A stretch of DNA of 64,000 nucleotides from Streptomyces sp. NBC_00083 (GTDB taxonomy: Bacteria > Actinomycetota > Actinomycetes > Streptomycetales > Streptomycetaceae): NCBI RefSeq assembly GCF_026343295.1, contig NZ_JAPELY010000001.1:868001-932000 (forward strand), written 5' to 3'. Position numbers and translations under genes: made by a program. The notes beneath the pieces are model-generated. The model did no database searches, was not told the origin of the DNA, and saw nothing but the letters and a program-made list of their open reading frames with translations. Within the stretch, counting starts at the first letter, position 1, and each line of letters begins with the position of its first letter. Of this stretch, positions 47,692 through 56,579 are shown piece by piece.

Positions 47692-48276
47692 ATGAGCACT
47701 GCGTCCGCCGCCCCCCGTACCGGATCGGTCCTCGCCGACCTGCTGCCCGCCTCCCGTACCCGGGACATCGCGCTCGTCGTCGGCGGCGCCGCGCTGACCG
47801 GGATCGCCGCGCAGATCGCCGTGCCGGTCCCCGGCTCGCCCGTCCCGGTCACCGGCCAGACCTTCGCGGCCCTGCTCGTCGGCGCGGGCCTCGGCGCCGG
47901 CCGCGGCTTCCTCTCGCTCGCCCTGTACGCCCTCGTCGGCATGGCCGGCATGCCGTGGTTCGCGAGCGGCACCTCCGGCGCGGGCGGCGCCTCGTTCGGC
48001 TACGTCCTCGGCATGCTGCTCGCCTCCACCGTCGTCGGCGCCCTCGCCCGCCGCGGCGCCGACCGCTCGGTCCTGCGCACCGCGGGCACGATGGTGCTCG
48101 GCTCGGCGATCATCTACGCGGTGGGCGTGCCCTACCTCGCCGCCTCGACCGGCATGTCCCTGACCGCCGCGGTAGCGGCCGGCCTCACGCCGTTCCTCAT
48201 CGGCGACGCGTTGAAGGCCGCCCTCGCGATGGGTCTCCTCCCCGCCGCGTGGAAGCTGGTCGGCCGCAAGGGCTGA
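47692..48276 (+). CDS. bioY: biotin transporter BioY
   Basis: A 194-aa BioY substrate-binding membrane protein of the ECF type, with about six hydrophobic segments. The family motif VPVPGSPVPVTGQTFAALLV (residues about 44-63) and the GYVLGMLLA helix are clear. It imports biotin alone or with ECF ATPases encoded elsewhere. TAACGT at 47640-47645 may be the -10, giving a leader of about 40 nt. No riboswitch was recognised. Confidence 0.92.
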   Translation: MSTASAAPRTGSVLADLLPASRTRDIALVVGGAALTGIAAQIAVPVPGSPVPVTGQTFAALLVGAGLGAGRGFLSLALYALVGMAGMPWFASGTSGAGGASFGYVLGMLLASTVVGALARRGADRSVLRTAGTMVLGSAIIYAVGVPYLAASTGMSLTAAVAAGLTPFLIGDALKAALAMGLLPAAWKLVGRKG

Positions 48277-48300
48277 CCCTCCGGCACCCGTACACGGCAG

Positions 48301-48326
48301 AAGGGCCCGGCATCCGCCGGGCCCTT
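48301..48326 (+). terminator. terminator of bioY
   Basis: Perfect 11-bp stem AAGGGCCCGGC / GCCGGGCCCTT with an ATCC loop. Confidence 0.9.
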
Positions 48327-48428
48327 CGTCGTCGCGCCCTCCGGGCACCTGCCGAGGCCGCGCGCCGCCGTGCCGGGGGATGATGTGGGTCCGGTCATCG
48401 TGGGCCGGATCCTGCAACGGAGGCGAAT

Positions 48429-49391
48429 GTGCTGATCACTGTCGCGGACGTCGAAGCCGCGGCCGAGCGGATCGCCGGGCATGTCGTCCGGACCCCGACG
48501 GTGCCGAGTCCCGGGCTGTCCGCGCTCCTCGGCGCGCCCGTCACGGCGAAGCTGGAGCTCCTGCAGCGCACCGGCTCGTTCAAAGTGCGCGGCGCGGCGG
48601 CGAAACTGCTCGGGCTCGGCCGGGTCGAACGGGCCGCCGGGGTCGTGGCGGTGAGCGGTGGCAACCACGGCATCGCGGTGGCGGTCATGGCCGGCGCCCT
48701 GGACATCGAGGCGACCGTCGTCATGCCCCGGTCCGCACCGAGCCGCGCCGTGGACATCGCGGAGGCCGCCGGGGCGAGCGTCGTTCTCGCCGACACCATG
48801 GACGGCGCGTTCGCCCTCGTCGACGAGTTCACCACCAAGGGGCTCACCCTGGTCCACCCCTTCGACGACCCCGTCGTCATCGCCGCCCAGGGCACGGTCG
48901 GACTCGAATTCGCGCAGGACGCCGGGGAGCTCACGGACGTACTGGTCAGCATCGGCGGCGGGGGACTGATCTCCGGCGTCGCCACCGCACTGCACGCGCG
49001 CCGCCCCGGCGTACGGATCTGGGGTGTGGAGACCGAGGGGGCGCGAGCCATGTCGGAGGCCCTGGCCGCCGGAGGGCCGGTACCGGTCGAACTGTCCTCG
49101 GTGGTCTCGACGTTGAGTGCTCCCAGCGCCTCACCGCTCACATACGAGCATGTCGCGGCCCTGGTCACCGAGGTCCTCACGGTGACGGACGCCGAGGCCG
49201 TACAGGGCACCCTCGATCTGGCCGAGCACGCCAAGGTCTGGGCCGAGCCCGCCGCGGGCTGCCTGCTGCCCGCGGCACGCCGGGTGCGGGAGCGCGTCGG
49301 CCAGGACGCGCGGCTCGGCCTGGTGGTCTGCGGCGGCAACGCGGCACCTGCCGATGTGAACGCCTGGGCCGAGAGCTTCGGCCTGCGCTGA
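48429..49391 (+). CDS. PLP-dependent serine/threonine dehydratase
   Basis: A 320-aa fold-type II PLP enzyme. The Schiff-base Lys lies in GSFKVRGAAAKL, the phosphate-binding loop is IGGGGLISG and SGGNHGIAVAV is the Ser/Thr dehydratase motif. There is no C-terminal ACT domain, so it is the short catabolic type rather than the feedback-controlled IlvA. It would convert serine or threonine to the 2-oxoacid plus ammonia, or act as a racemase. GTG with GGAGG at 5 nt. Confidence 0.88.
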   Translation: MLITVADVEAAAERIAGHVVRTPTVPSPGLSALLGAPVTAKLELLQRTGSFKVRGAAAKLLGLGRVERAAGVVAVSGGNHGIAVAVMAGALDIEATVVMPRSAPSRAVDIAEAAGASVVLADTMDGAFALVDEFTTKGLTLVHPFDDPVVIAAQGTVGLEFAQDAGELTDVLVSIGGGGLISGVATALHARRPGVRIWGVETEGARAMSEALAAGGPVPVELSSVVSTLSAPSASPLTYEHVAALVTEVLTVTDAEAVQGTLDLAEHAKVWAEPAAGCLLPAARRVRERVGQDARLGLVVCGGNAAPADVNAWAESFGLR

Positions 49392-49416
49392 CCGGGCCGG
49401 CCCGGATGGTACGGCT

Positions 49417-49447
49417 CGGCCCGGCGGGGGAATCCCCCGCCGGGCCG
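49417..49447. terminator. bidirectional terminator
   Basis: Perfect 14-bp stem CGGCCCGGCGGGGG / CCCCCGCCGGGCCG around AAT, between the convergent dehydratase and third permease. Confidence 0.9.
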
Positions 49448-49461
49448 GCTGCTTTCGGCGG

Positions 49462-50931
49462 CTAGGCCGCCGAGACGTCGTCCCGCACCTCGGCGGGGGA
49501 GGCCGCGCGGCCCGCGAGGACCTTCTGCTTCACCACCGCGATGACGATGACGATCGCCGCGACGAGCAGGGAGAGGAGCACCTGCTCGCGGCCCGACTTG
49601 TCGAACAGCATGTAGACGAGGACGAAGGAGATCATCCCGATGGTCAGCCAGGTGAGGTAGGGGAAGCCCCACATCTTCACCGTCAGCTTCTCCGGCTGCT
49701 CGCGCAGGATGATCCCGCGCATCCGCAGCTGGGTGCAGCAGATGACCAGCCACACGAACAGGGCCACCGCGCCCGAGGAGTTGAGCAGGAACGCGAAGAC
49801 GGTGTCCGGCCACTTGTAGTTGAAGAAGACCGCCACGAAGCCGAAGACGACCGAGGACAGGATCGCGATCTGCGGCACGCCCCGCTTGTTGGTGCGGGCG
49901 AAGGCCTTCGGCGCGTCGCCGCGCTCACCGAGCGAGAACGCCATGCGGGAAGCGGTGTACAGGCCGGAGTTGAGGCAGGACAGGACCGCCGTCAGGACGA
50001 TCACGTTCATGATCTGGTCGGCGTGCGGGATGCCGATCGTCTTCAGGGCCGCCACGTAGGAGCCGTCCGCGACGATCGAGGGGTCGCTCCACTTCAGGAG
50101 CGTCAGCACCACGAAGATCGAACCGAGGTAGAAGACCGCGATCCGCCAGATCACGCTGTTGGTCGCCTTCGTCACCGCGCGGCGCGGGTCCTCCGACTCG
50201 CCGGCCGCCAGGGTGACGATCTCGGAGCCCATGAAGGAGAACACGACCATCAGGACGCCGGTGAGGATCGCGCCGTACCCCTTGGGGAAGAAGCCGCCCG
50301 AGTCCGTGAGGTGGGCGAAGCCCGCGCCGGGGTTGTCCGAGCCGGGCAGCACGCCGAAGACGGCGAGCAGACCGATGATCACGAAGGCGCCGATCGCGAC
50401 GACCTTGATCCCGGCGAACCAGAACTCGAACTCGCCGTACGAGGAGACCGAGGCCAGATTGCTCGCGGTCAGGACCAGCATCACTATGAGCGCCCAGCCC
50501 CACTGCGGGACCCCCGGCACCCAGTCGTGCAGGATCTTCGCGCCGGCCGTGCCCTCGACCGCGAGCACCACGACCCAGAAGAACCAGTAGAGCCAGCCGA
50601 TCGAGAATCCGGCCCAGCGGCCGAGCGCGCGGTCCGCGTACGCCGAGAACGAGCCCGACGAGGGGCGCGCGGCGGCCATCTCGCCCAGCATCCGCATCAC
50701 GAACACCACCATCACGCCGACGAGGGCGTACGACAGCAGGATGGCCGGGCCGGCCGCGGCGATGCCGGAGCCGGAGCCCACGAACAGGCCGGCGCCGATC
50801 ACGCCACCGATGGCGATCATGGACAGATGGCGGTTCTTGAGACCGGCCTTGAGGCCGCTGTCGGGCACCTGCGCATCACCGGGTTCACCGGGCACGCGGT
50901 CTTCCTTCGCAAGGGACGGCTGCGAGGTCAT
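49462..50931 (-). CDS. amino acid permease (APC superfamily), third of three
   Basis: A 489-aa, 12-span permease ([39 protein letters not shown]). It differs from the other two in span 5 and has a longer N-terminal tail. ATG 50931 is chosen for the AAGGA site at 7 nt; the upstream frame to 50967 lacks one. Substrate unknown. Confidence 0.9.
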   Translation of the reverse strand: MTSQPSLAKEDRVPGEPGDAQVPDSGLKAGLKNRHLSMIAIGGVIGAGLFVGSGSGIAAAGPAILLSYALVGVMVVFVMRMLGEMAAARPSSGSFSAYADRALGRWAGFSIGWLYWFFWVVVLAVEGTAGAKILHDWVPGVPQWGWALIVMLVLTASNLASVSSYGEFEFWFAGIKVVAIGAFVIIGLLAVFGVLPGSDNPGAGFAHLTDSGGFFPKGYGAILTGVLMVVFSFMGSEIVTLAAGESEDPRRAVTKATNSVIWRIAVFYLGSIFVVLTLLKWSDPSIVADGSYVAALKTIGIPHADQIMNVIVLTAVLSCLNSGLYTASRMAFSLGERGDAPKAFARTNKRGVPQIAILSSVVFGFVAVFFNYKWPDTVFAFLLNSSGAVALFVWLVICCTQLRMRGIILREQPEKLTVKMWGFPYLTWLTIGMISFVLVYMLFDKSGREQVLLSLLVAAIVIVIAVVKQKVLAGRAASPAEVRDDVSAA

Positions 50932-51111
50932 GAACGCTTCCTTACGTCTTCGGAGCACTCGGGTCACGAGCCCGGGTATTCAAACCTGGTCCGCTTCGGG
51001 ACGGAAGGCCTGAATCCGGATCGTTAGACGGGACGGAAGTCCCGAGCCGCCGGGACCATGGACTCCACCCCGCTCAGCCCTGCCCAGCGTCGCGCATGCC
51101 ACACTCGGTAC

Positions 51112-51600
<489 letters not shown>

Positions 51601-51609
51601 TCAGGGCCC

Positions 51610-52419
51610 ATGCCCGAGGGCCACACCATCCACCGCCTGGCCGCCGACCACGACCTCGGGTTCGGCGGCCGGCCGCTGCGCGCGTCCAGCCCCCAGGGCA
51701 AGTTCTCGGACGGCGCGGCCCTGGTCGACGGCCAGGTCCTGGAAGGCGCCGAGGCCCACGGCAAGCACCTCTTCCTCGGCTTCGGGCCCTCGGGCTGGAT
51801 CCACATCCACCTCGGCCTCTTCGGCAAGTACGGCTTCGGTGACGCCCCGGCCCCGCCGCCCACCGACACGGTGCGGCTGCGGCTGGTGAACGAGACCGCG
51901 TACGCCGATCTGCGCGGGCCCACGACGTGCGCGCTGATCACCGACGGCGAGAAGCAGGCGATACACGACCGGCTCGGCCCCGACCCGCTGCGGGCCGACG
52001 ACACCGGCGAGAAGGCCTGGCAGCGGATCTCCCGCAGCCGCACCACCATCGCCGCCCTGCTCATGGACCAGAAGATCGTCGCGGGCGTCGGCAACGTCTA
52101 CCGCGCCGAGGTCCTCTTCCGGCACGGCATCGACCCCTACCGGCCCGGCAAGGACCTGACCCGCGCCGCGTGGGACGCCATCTGGGACGACCTGGTGGAG
52201 CTGATGCGCGAGGGCGTCCGCCTCAACCGCATCGACACCGTCCGCCCCGAGCACACCCCCGAGGCGATGGGCCGCCCGCCGCGCGTGGACGACCACGGCG
52301 GCGAGGTGTACGTCTACCGACGGGCGCACCTGCCCTGCCACATCTGCGGCGACGAGATCCGCACCGCGGACCTCGCCGCCCGCAACCTGTTCTGGTGCCC
52401 CCGCTGTCAGAAGCCGTGA
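51610..52419 (+). CDS. Fpg/Nei-family DNA glycosylase (Nei2-like)
   Basis: A 269-aa base-excision repair enzyme with AP-lyase activity. It begins MPEGHTIHRLA, giving the catalytic Pro2 and Glu3, contains GVGNVYRAEVLF of the helix-two-turn-helix, and ends with a four-Cys zinc finger (CHICG ... CPRC). The PEGHT start is typical of actinobacterial Nei2, which removes oxidised pyrimidines. Its last 13 bp overlap the 3' end of the eis-like gene. Confidence 0.92.
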   Translation: MPEGHTIHRLAADHDLGFGGRPLRASSPQGKFSDGAALVDGQVLEGAEAHGKHLFLGFGPSGWIHIHLGLFGKYGFGDAPAPPPTDTVRLRLVNETAYADLRGPTTCALITDGEKQAIHDRLGPDPLRADDTGEKAWQRISRSRTTIAALLMDQKIVAGVGNVYRAEVLFRHGIDPYRPGKDLTRAAWDAIWDDLVELMREGVRLNRIDTVRPEHTPEAMGRPPRVDDHGGEVYVYRRAHLPCHICGDEIRTADLAARNLFWCPRCQKP

Positions 52420-53636
52420 GGCAGCCACGGGGCGCTGTCGCTGCCGAACGCCGTCGAGGCCTCGGCCAGTGCCCCTGCGCGCAGCTCCCGCACCCGGCCC
52501 GCGCCGGCCAGTGAGGCGAGCGTGACCCCACCGAGGTAGGCGGCGCCCAACTCCCTTACGGACAGCGCCAGTTCGGCCGGGTCCTCGGTGCGTACGCAGG
52601 ACGCGCCCTTCGCGTCGCCGGTCAGCCGCCAGCGGCCCGCGTTCCACGGACAGAACGCGTCCTCGACCTCGAAGACCACGTCGACGGGCGCCGCGTACGT
52701 CCGCGCCTCCAGCGCCGCGCCCACCTCCACCAGGCGCAGATGCAGGCGGTCCTGGAGCCGCATCCCGCACCGGCGGACATCGGAGACGAGGTGCTGGACC
52801 GGGTCGTCCACCGGACGGTCCTGCACCTTGACGACCTGGGTCAGGTCGATGCCGAACAGATAGCGCCACAGCGCCGCGGACGCCGCCGGATCCACCGCGT
52901 CCAGATCGCTCAGCGACACCGAGCCGTCCACGCCCGTCGCCCCCGACTTCATGGAGACCCGGTACCGCGCGTACCCCACGAGCTCCCCGTCCCGCTCGGC
53001 GAGGACGCACTGGAGCGGTGAGGCGCCGTCCCGGTAGGACTCCGGGTCGGCGGTGACGAACCGGTCCCAGCCGGGCTGCCGGGCCAGCATCCCCGGGCGG
53101 TGCGGCACCAGGCGCGCGTACAGCTCCTCGCACGCCGCGAGGGAGTCCTTCACCGTCACGTACCGCAGCCGTACGTCGTCGGTGCCCGGCGGCACGTCGA
53201 GCCGCACCCGCGCCGTGTCGATCTCCGCGGACAGCGCCATCGTGGCGATGCCATACCCGAACCGCCCGTAGATGGCCGGCTCCGAGGCGGTCAGGACGGC
53301 CAGCGGCATGCCCTGCTCCCGCAGGCCGTCGAGCTGGCGCCGCATCATCGACGTGAGGATGCCGCGGCGGCGGTGGGTGCCCAGCACTCCCACGCCGGTC
53401 ACGCCCGCGGCCGGCACGACGGCGCCGCCGGGCACGCTCAGACGGAACGCGAACGTGCTGGTGGCCGCGACGCACCGCGCGCCGTCCCACCCCGCGATCG
53501 AGCGCCCGGGATCGATGAGCTCGCGCCACAGCTCCACCTCCTCGGGGGCGTCCGGAATGCCCCCGAAGGCGACCACGAGGGTGCCGTACCACTCGTCCCA
53601 CTCGGCCGGATCCAGAGCGCGCAGTTCGATCGTCAT
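52407..53636 (-). CDS. eis: Eis-family GNAT acetyltransferase
   Basis: A 409-aa Eis-type protein with an N-terminal GNAT domain carrying the acetyl-CoA loop VGVLGTHRRRGILTSMM, a second GNAT-like domain, a sterol-carrier-like third domain and the conserved C-terminus SDSAPWLPHGF whose terminal carboxylate acts in catalysis. Mycobacterial Eis acetylates aminoglycosides and proteins; Streptomyces homologues have broad amine specificity. Convergent with the glycosylase gene. Confidence 0.88.
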   Translation of the reverse strand: MTIELRALDPAEWDEWYGTLVVAFGGIPDAPEEVELWRELIDPGRSIAGWDGARCVAATSTFAFRLSVPGGAVVPAAGVTGVGVLGTHRRRGILTSMMRRQLDGLREQGMPLAVLTASEPAIYGRFGYGIATMALSAEIDTARVRLDVPPGTDDVRLRYVTVKDSLAACEELYARLVPHRPGMLARQPGWDRFVTADPESYRDGASPLQCVLAERDGELVGYARYRVSMKSGATGVDGSVSLSDLDAVDPAASAALWRYLFGIDLTQVVKVQDRPVDDPVQHLVSDVRRCGMRLQDRLHLRLVEVGAALEARTYAAPVDVVFEVEDAFCPWNAGRWRLTGDAKGASCVRTEDPAELALSVRELGAAYLGGVTLASLAGAGRVRELRAGALAEASTAFGSDSAPWLPHGF

Positions 53637-53753
53637 ATGCCATGACTAGCAGGGAGCACACCGCGCGGGCGAACGGATTTCCGGCGGCCCGTCCGGGTCC
53701 GGCGTCAGGGGCCACCTGCGCGCGGCGCCACCGGCTGGATAGGGTCCTCGGCA

Positions 53754-54899
53754 ATGGCACGTGCGATGAGAGCGGACTCGTTCAGCGCCCGGTGGCGCAA
53801 GGCGCTGCACCGGGTCCGCACCGCGGTGCGCAGATCCGGCGTCGACTACTTCCGCGGCGACGGCTCCGACTGGATCGCCCTGGCCGGCCTGCTCCTCACC
53901 GTCCCGGCCATCACCTGCGCCACCCTGTTCGCCCCCGTGTGGTGCGCCCCCTCCGCGCTGGTCCTGCCGATCGTGGCGGGCGGCCTGCTGCTGCGCCCCG
54001 CCAACCTGCTCGGCCTGTACGCGGCGGCCGCGGCCGCCCTGATCGTGGAGTCGGTCCGGCTCGGCCCGTACACCGCGGGGCCCTCCCGGGTCACCCCGGG
54101 AATCGTCCTCGTGGTGGCGGCGTGCGGCCTCTTCGGGCTGCTCATCGCCCAGTTCAGGGCGCGGGTCGGGGTGCCCTGGCGGCGCGGCGGGACCATGCTC
54201 TTCGACCTGCGCGAACGCATCCGCGTCCAGAGCGCGCTGCCCCAGCTCCCCAAGGGCTGGCACCGCGAGATGGCGCTGCGGCCCGCGGGCGGCCAGTCCT
54301 TCTCCGGCGACTTCGTCGTCGCCGCGCGCACCGGCGGCGGTCGCACCCTGGAGGTCGTCCTCACCGACGTCTCCGGCAAGGGAATGGACGCGGGCTCGCG
54401 CGCCCTGCTGCTCTCCGGCGCCTTCGGCGGCCTCCTCGGCTCGCTGCCCCCGCACGCCTTCCTGCCCGCCGCCAACGGCTACCTGCTCCGCCAGGACTGG
54501 GACGAGGGCTTCGCCACCGCGATCCACCTCGTACTCGACCTCGACTCCGGCGACTACGAACTCCTCTCCGCAGGCCACCCCCCGGCGCTCCAGCTCCACG
54601 CCGGGTCCGGCCGCTGGCAGGAACAGGCCGCCGAGGGGCCCCTGCTCGGCGTGTACGACGGCGCGGAGTTCCACCCCTCCAAGGGCTCCCTCGCCCCCGG
54701 CGATGTCCTCATGCTCTTCACCGACGGACTCGTGGAGACCTCCGAACGCGACATCAGCGAAGGCATCGACCGGCTCACCGGCGAGGCCGACCGCTACGTC
54801 TCGACGGGCTTCGGCGGCGCGGCCTGGCACCTGATCGAGGCGGTGGCCAAGGACGTGAACGACGACCGCGCGCTGCTGCTGATCCGGCGCGACGCCTGA
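53754..54899 (+). CDS. membrane PP2C/SpoIIE-type phosphatase
   Basis: A 381-aa protein with four to five N-terminal membrane spans (about 40-140) and a cytoplasmic SpoIIE/RsbU phosphatase domain: GGQSFSGDFVVAA, VVLTDVSGKGMDAGSRALL, LLSAGHPPALQL and LMLFTDGLVETSERDISEG carry the metal-binding Asp residues. Such enzymes dephosphorylate anti-sigma antagonists. Streptomyces has dozens. TAGGGT (53740-53745) is 8 nt before the ATG; likely leaderless. Confidence 0.9.
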   Translation: MARAMRADSFSARWRKALHRVRTAVRRSGVDYFRGDGSDWIALAGLLLTVPAITCATLFAPVWCAPSALVLPIVAGGLLLRPANLLGLYAAAAAALIVESVRLGPYTAGPSRVTPGIVLVVAACGLFGLLIAQFRARVGVPWRRGGTMLFDLRERIRVQSALPQLPKGWHREMALRPAGGQSFSGDFVVAARTGGGRTLEVVLTDVSGKGMDAGSRALLLSGAFGGLLGSLPPHAFLPAANGYLLRQDWDEGFATAIHLVLDLDSGDYELLSAGHPPALQLHAGSGRWQEQAAEGPLLGVYDGAEFHPSKGSLAPGDVLMLFTDGLVETSERDISEGIDRLTGEADRYVSTGFGGAAWHLIEAVAKDVNDDRALLLIRRDA

Positions 54900-54935
54900 C
54901 CGACGACGAGCGCCGGGGTGGGGGCGGCCGAGCCG

Positions 54936-54955
54936 GGGTGGGGGCAGCCCCACCC
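54936..54955 (+). terminator. terminator of phosphatase gene
   Basis: 8-bp stem GGGTGGGG / CCCCACCC with GCAG loop, 37 bp past the stop. Confidence 0.6.
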
Positions 54956-55057
54956 TTGATCCACCAGGTTCCGCCATGGCCCCCGCCCCGCCCCGATCCG
55001 TAGGTTCGAAGGGTCGGCGCGAGCGCGCCGGCCACGAACCAGCGGAAGGCAGGGGCC

Positions 55058-55864
55058 ATGGCACTGCGACGGTCCAGGAACAGCCGGCGGGCGAACGCGG
55101 ATGCGGCGCCCGGCCACGACTGGGCCGTCGAACTGCGCGGGGTACGCCGCCAGTACGGGCGCGGCGCCTCCGCCGTGCACGCCCTGCGCGGCATCGACCT
55201 CGCGCTGCCCCGCGGCAGCTTCACCGCAGTGATGGGCCCGTCCGGCTCCGGCAAGTCGACGTTTCTGCAGTGCGCGGCGGGGCTCGACCGGCCCACGGAG
55301 GGGTCGGTACGGCTCGGCGGCACGGAGATCACCGGCATGAGCGAGAACAAGCTCACCGAGCTGCGCCGCTCCCGCCTCGGCTTCGTCTTCCAGGCGTTCA
55401 ACCTGCTGCCCTCCCTGACCGTCGAGCAGAACGTCCTCCTGCCGATGCGGCTCGCCGGTGACCGGCCCGACCGGCGGCGCGCGGCCCAGCTCCTCGCCCG
55501 GGTCGGCCTGGACGGCAAGGGCGCGCGGCGCCCCGGCGAACTCTCGGGCGGCCAGCAGCAGCGGGTCGCGATCGCGCGGGCGCTCGTCACCGAGCCGGAC
55601 GTGATCTTCGCGGACGAGCCGACGGGGGCGCTCGACACGACCACGGCGGGGGAGGTGCTCGCGCTGCTCCGCGGGGCGGTGGACTCCCTCGGCGCGACGG
55701 TGGTGATGGTCACCCACGACCCGGTGGCGGCGGCCCATGCGGACCGGGTGCTGTTCCTGGCGGACGGGGCGGTGGTGGACGCGGTGCCGGGCGGGGCGGC
55801 GGGGCGGATCGCCGAGCGCATGGCCGCGCTGTCCCCGCGGGGCTCTTTGAGGGCGGCAGCTTAG
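55058..55864 (+). CDS. ABC transporter ATP-binding protein (MacB/LolD type)
   Basis: A 268-aa ATPase with Walker A GPSGSGKST, Q-loop FVFQAFNLLPSLTVEQNV, signature LSGGQQQRVAIARAL, Walker B VIFADEPTGALD and an H-loop His. The sequence class is the MacB/LolD/FtsE type that drives FtsX-like permeases. The permease is downstream after 715 bp of repeats. Substrate unknown; export of a peptide or lipid, or antibiotic resistance, is likely. Confidence 0.92.
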   Translation: MALRRSRNSRRANADAAPGHDWAVELRGVRRQYGRGASAVHALRGIDLALPRGSFTAVMGPSGSGKSTFLQCAAGLDRPTEGSVRLGGTEITGMSENKLTELRRSRLGFVFQAFNLLPSLTVEQNVLLPMRLAGDRPDRRRAAQLLARVGLDGKGARRPGELSGGQQQRVAIARALVTEPDVIFADEPTGALDTTTAGEVLALLRGAVDSLGATVVMVTHDPVAAAHADRVLFLADGAVVDAVPGGAAGRIAERMAALSPRGSLRAAA

Positions 55865-55889
55865 CCGCACGCCGCGAGGCCGCCGCTCT

Positions 55890-56530
55890 GCGCGGTGCCC
55901 CGCGCCCCTGGGTGGGCACCCCCTTGGCAGGGCGCTCAGCCCCGGCCTCTTCAGCCGGTCCGGCGTTTGAGGACGAGCGCCTTTCGGGCGCGAACGGGGT
56001 CTGGGGCGGAGCCCCAGGGGTTTGGACCTCAGCCCGTTTCCTAACCCCCGGAGGGTTTCGGGAAGGGGCGGGGTGGGGCATCCCCCGGGGTCTGGGGCGG
56101 AGCCCCAGCAACCCCGGCCCGGCTTTCGTCTGCGGACCGTGCTGGGGCACCCGCGCAGTTCCCCGCGCCCCTAGTAGGGCACCCGGCGTCGACGCCCGCG
56201 ACCCGCGCCCACCGCGGCGGAGCCGCGCAAAGACTGCAGCCCCGCGCCCCTAGTAGGGCACCCGGCGTCGACGCCCGCGACCCGCGCCCACCGCGGCGGA
56301 GCCGCGCAAAGACTGCAGCCCCGCGCCCCTAAATACGTAGGGCACCCGGCGTCGACGCCCGCGACCCGCGCCCACCGCGGCGGAGCCGCGCAAAGACTGC
56401 AGCCCCGCGCCCCTAAATACGTAGGGCACCCGGAGCCGCAGCCCGCGACCCGCGCCCACCGCGGCGGAGCCGCGCAAACGGCACAGCCCCGCGCCCCCAA
56501 AGACATGGGGCACCCGGCACCGAACGGCCC
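55890..56530. repeat. intergenic repeat cluster 3 with a five-unit tandem array
   Basis: The 715 bp between the ABC ATPase and its permease contain no gene. The 23-bp element (55958-55980) and following 100 bp closely match cluster 1 (31173 onward). From 56161 a unit beginning CCCCGCGCCCCTAGTAGGGC repeats at 56161, 56240, 56319, 56403 and 56487, with periods of 79, 79, 84 and 84 bp; the 5-bp difference comes from AAATACGTAGGG replacing TAGTAGGG. Each unit holds a GCGGC-GGA-GCCGC hairpin and a CTGCAG-like site. Confidence 0.85.
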
Positions 56531-56579
56531 GGGGTGTGCCCCGAACCCCGTCCGTCCCATCACCCTCCGTAGGAGCCCC

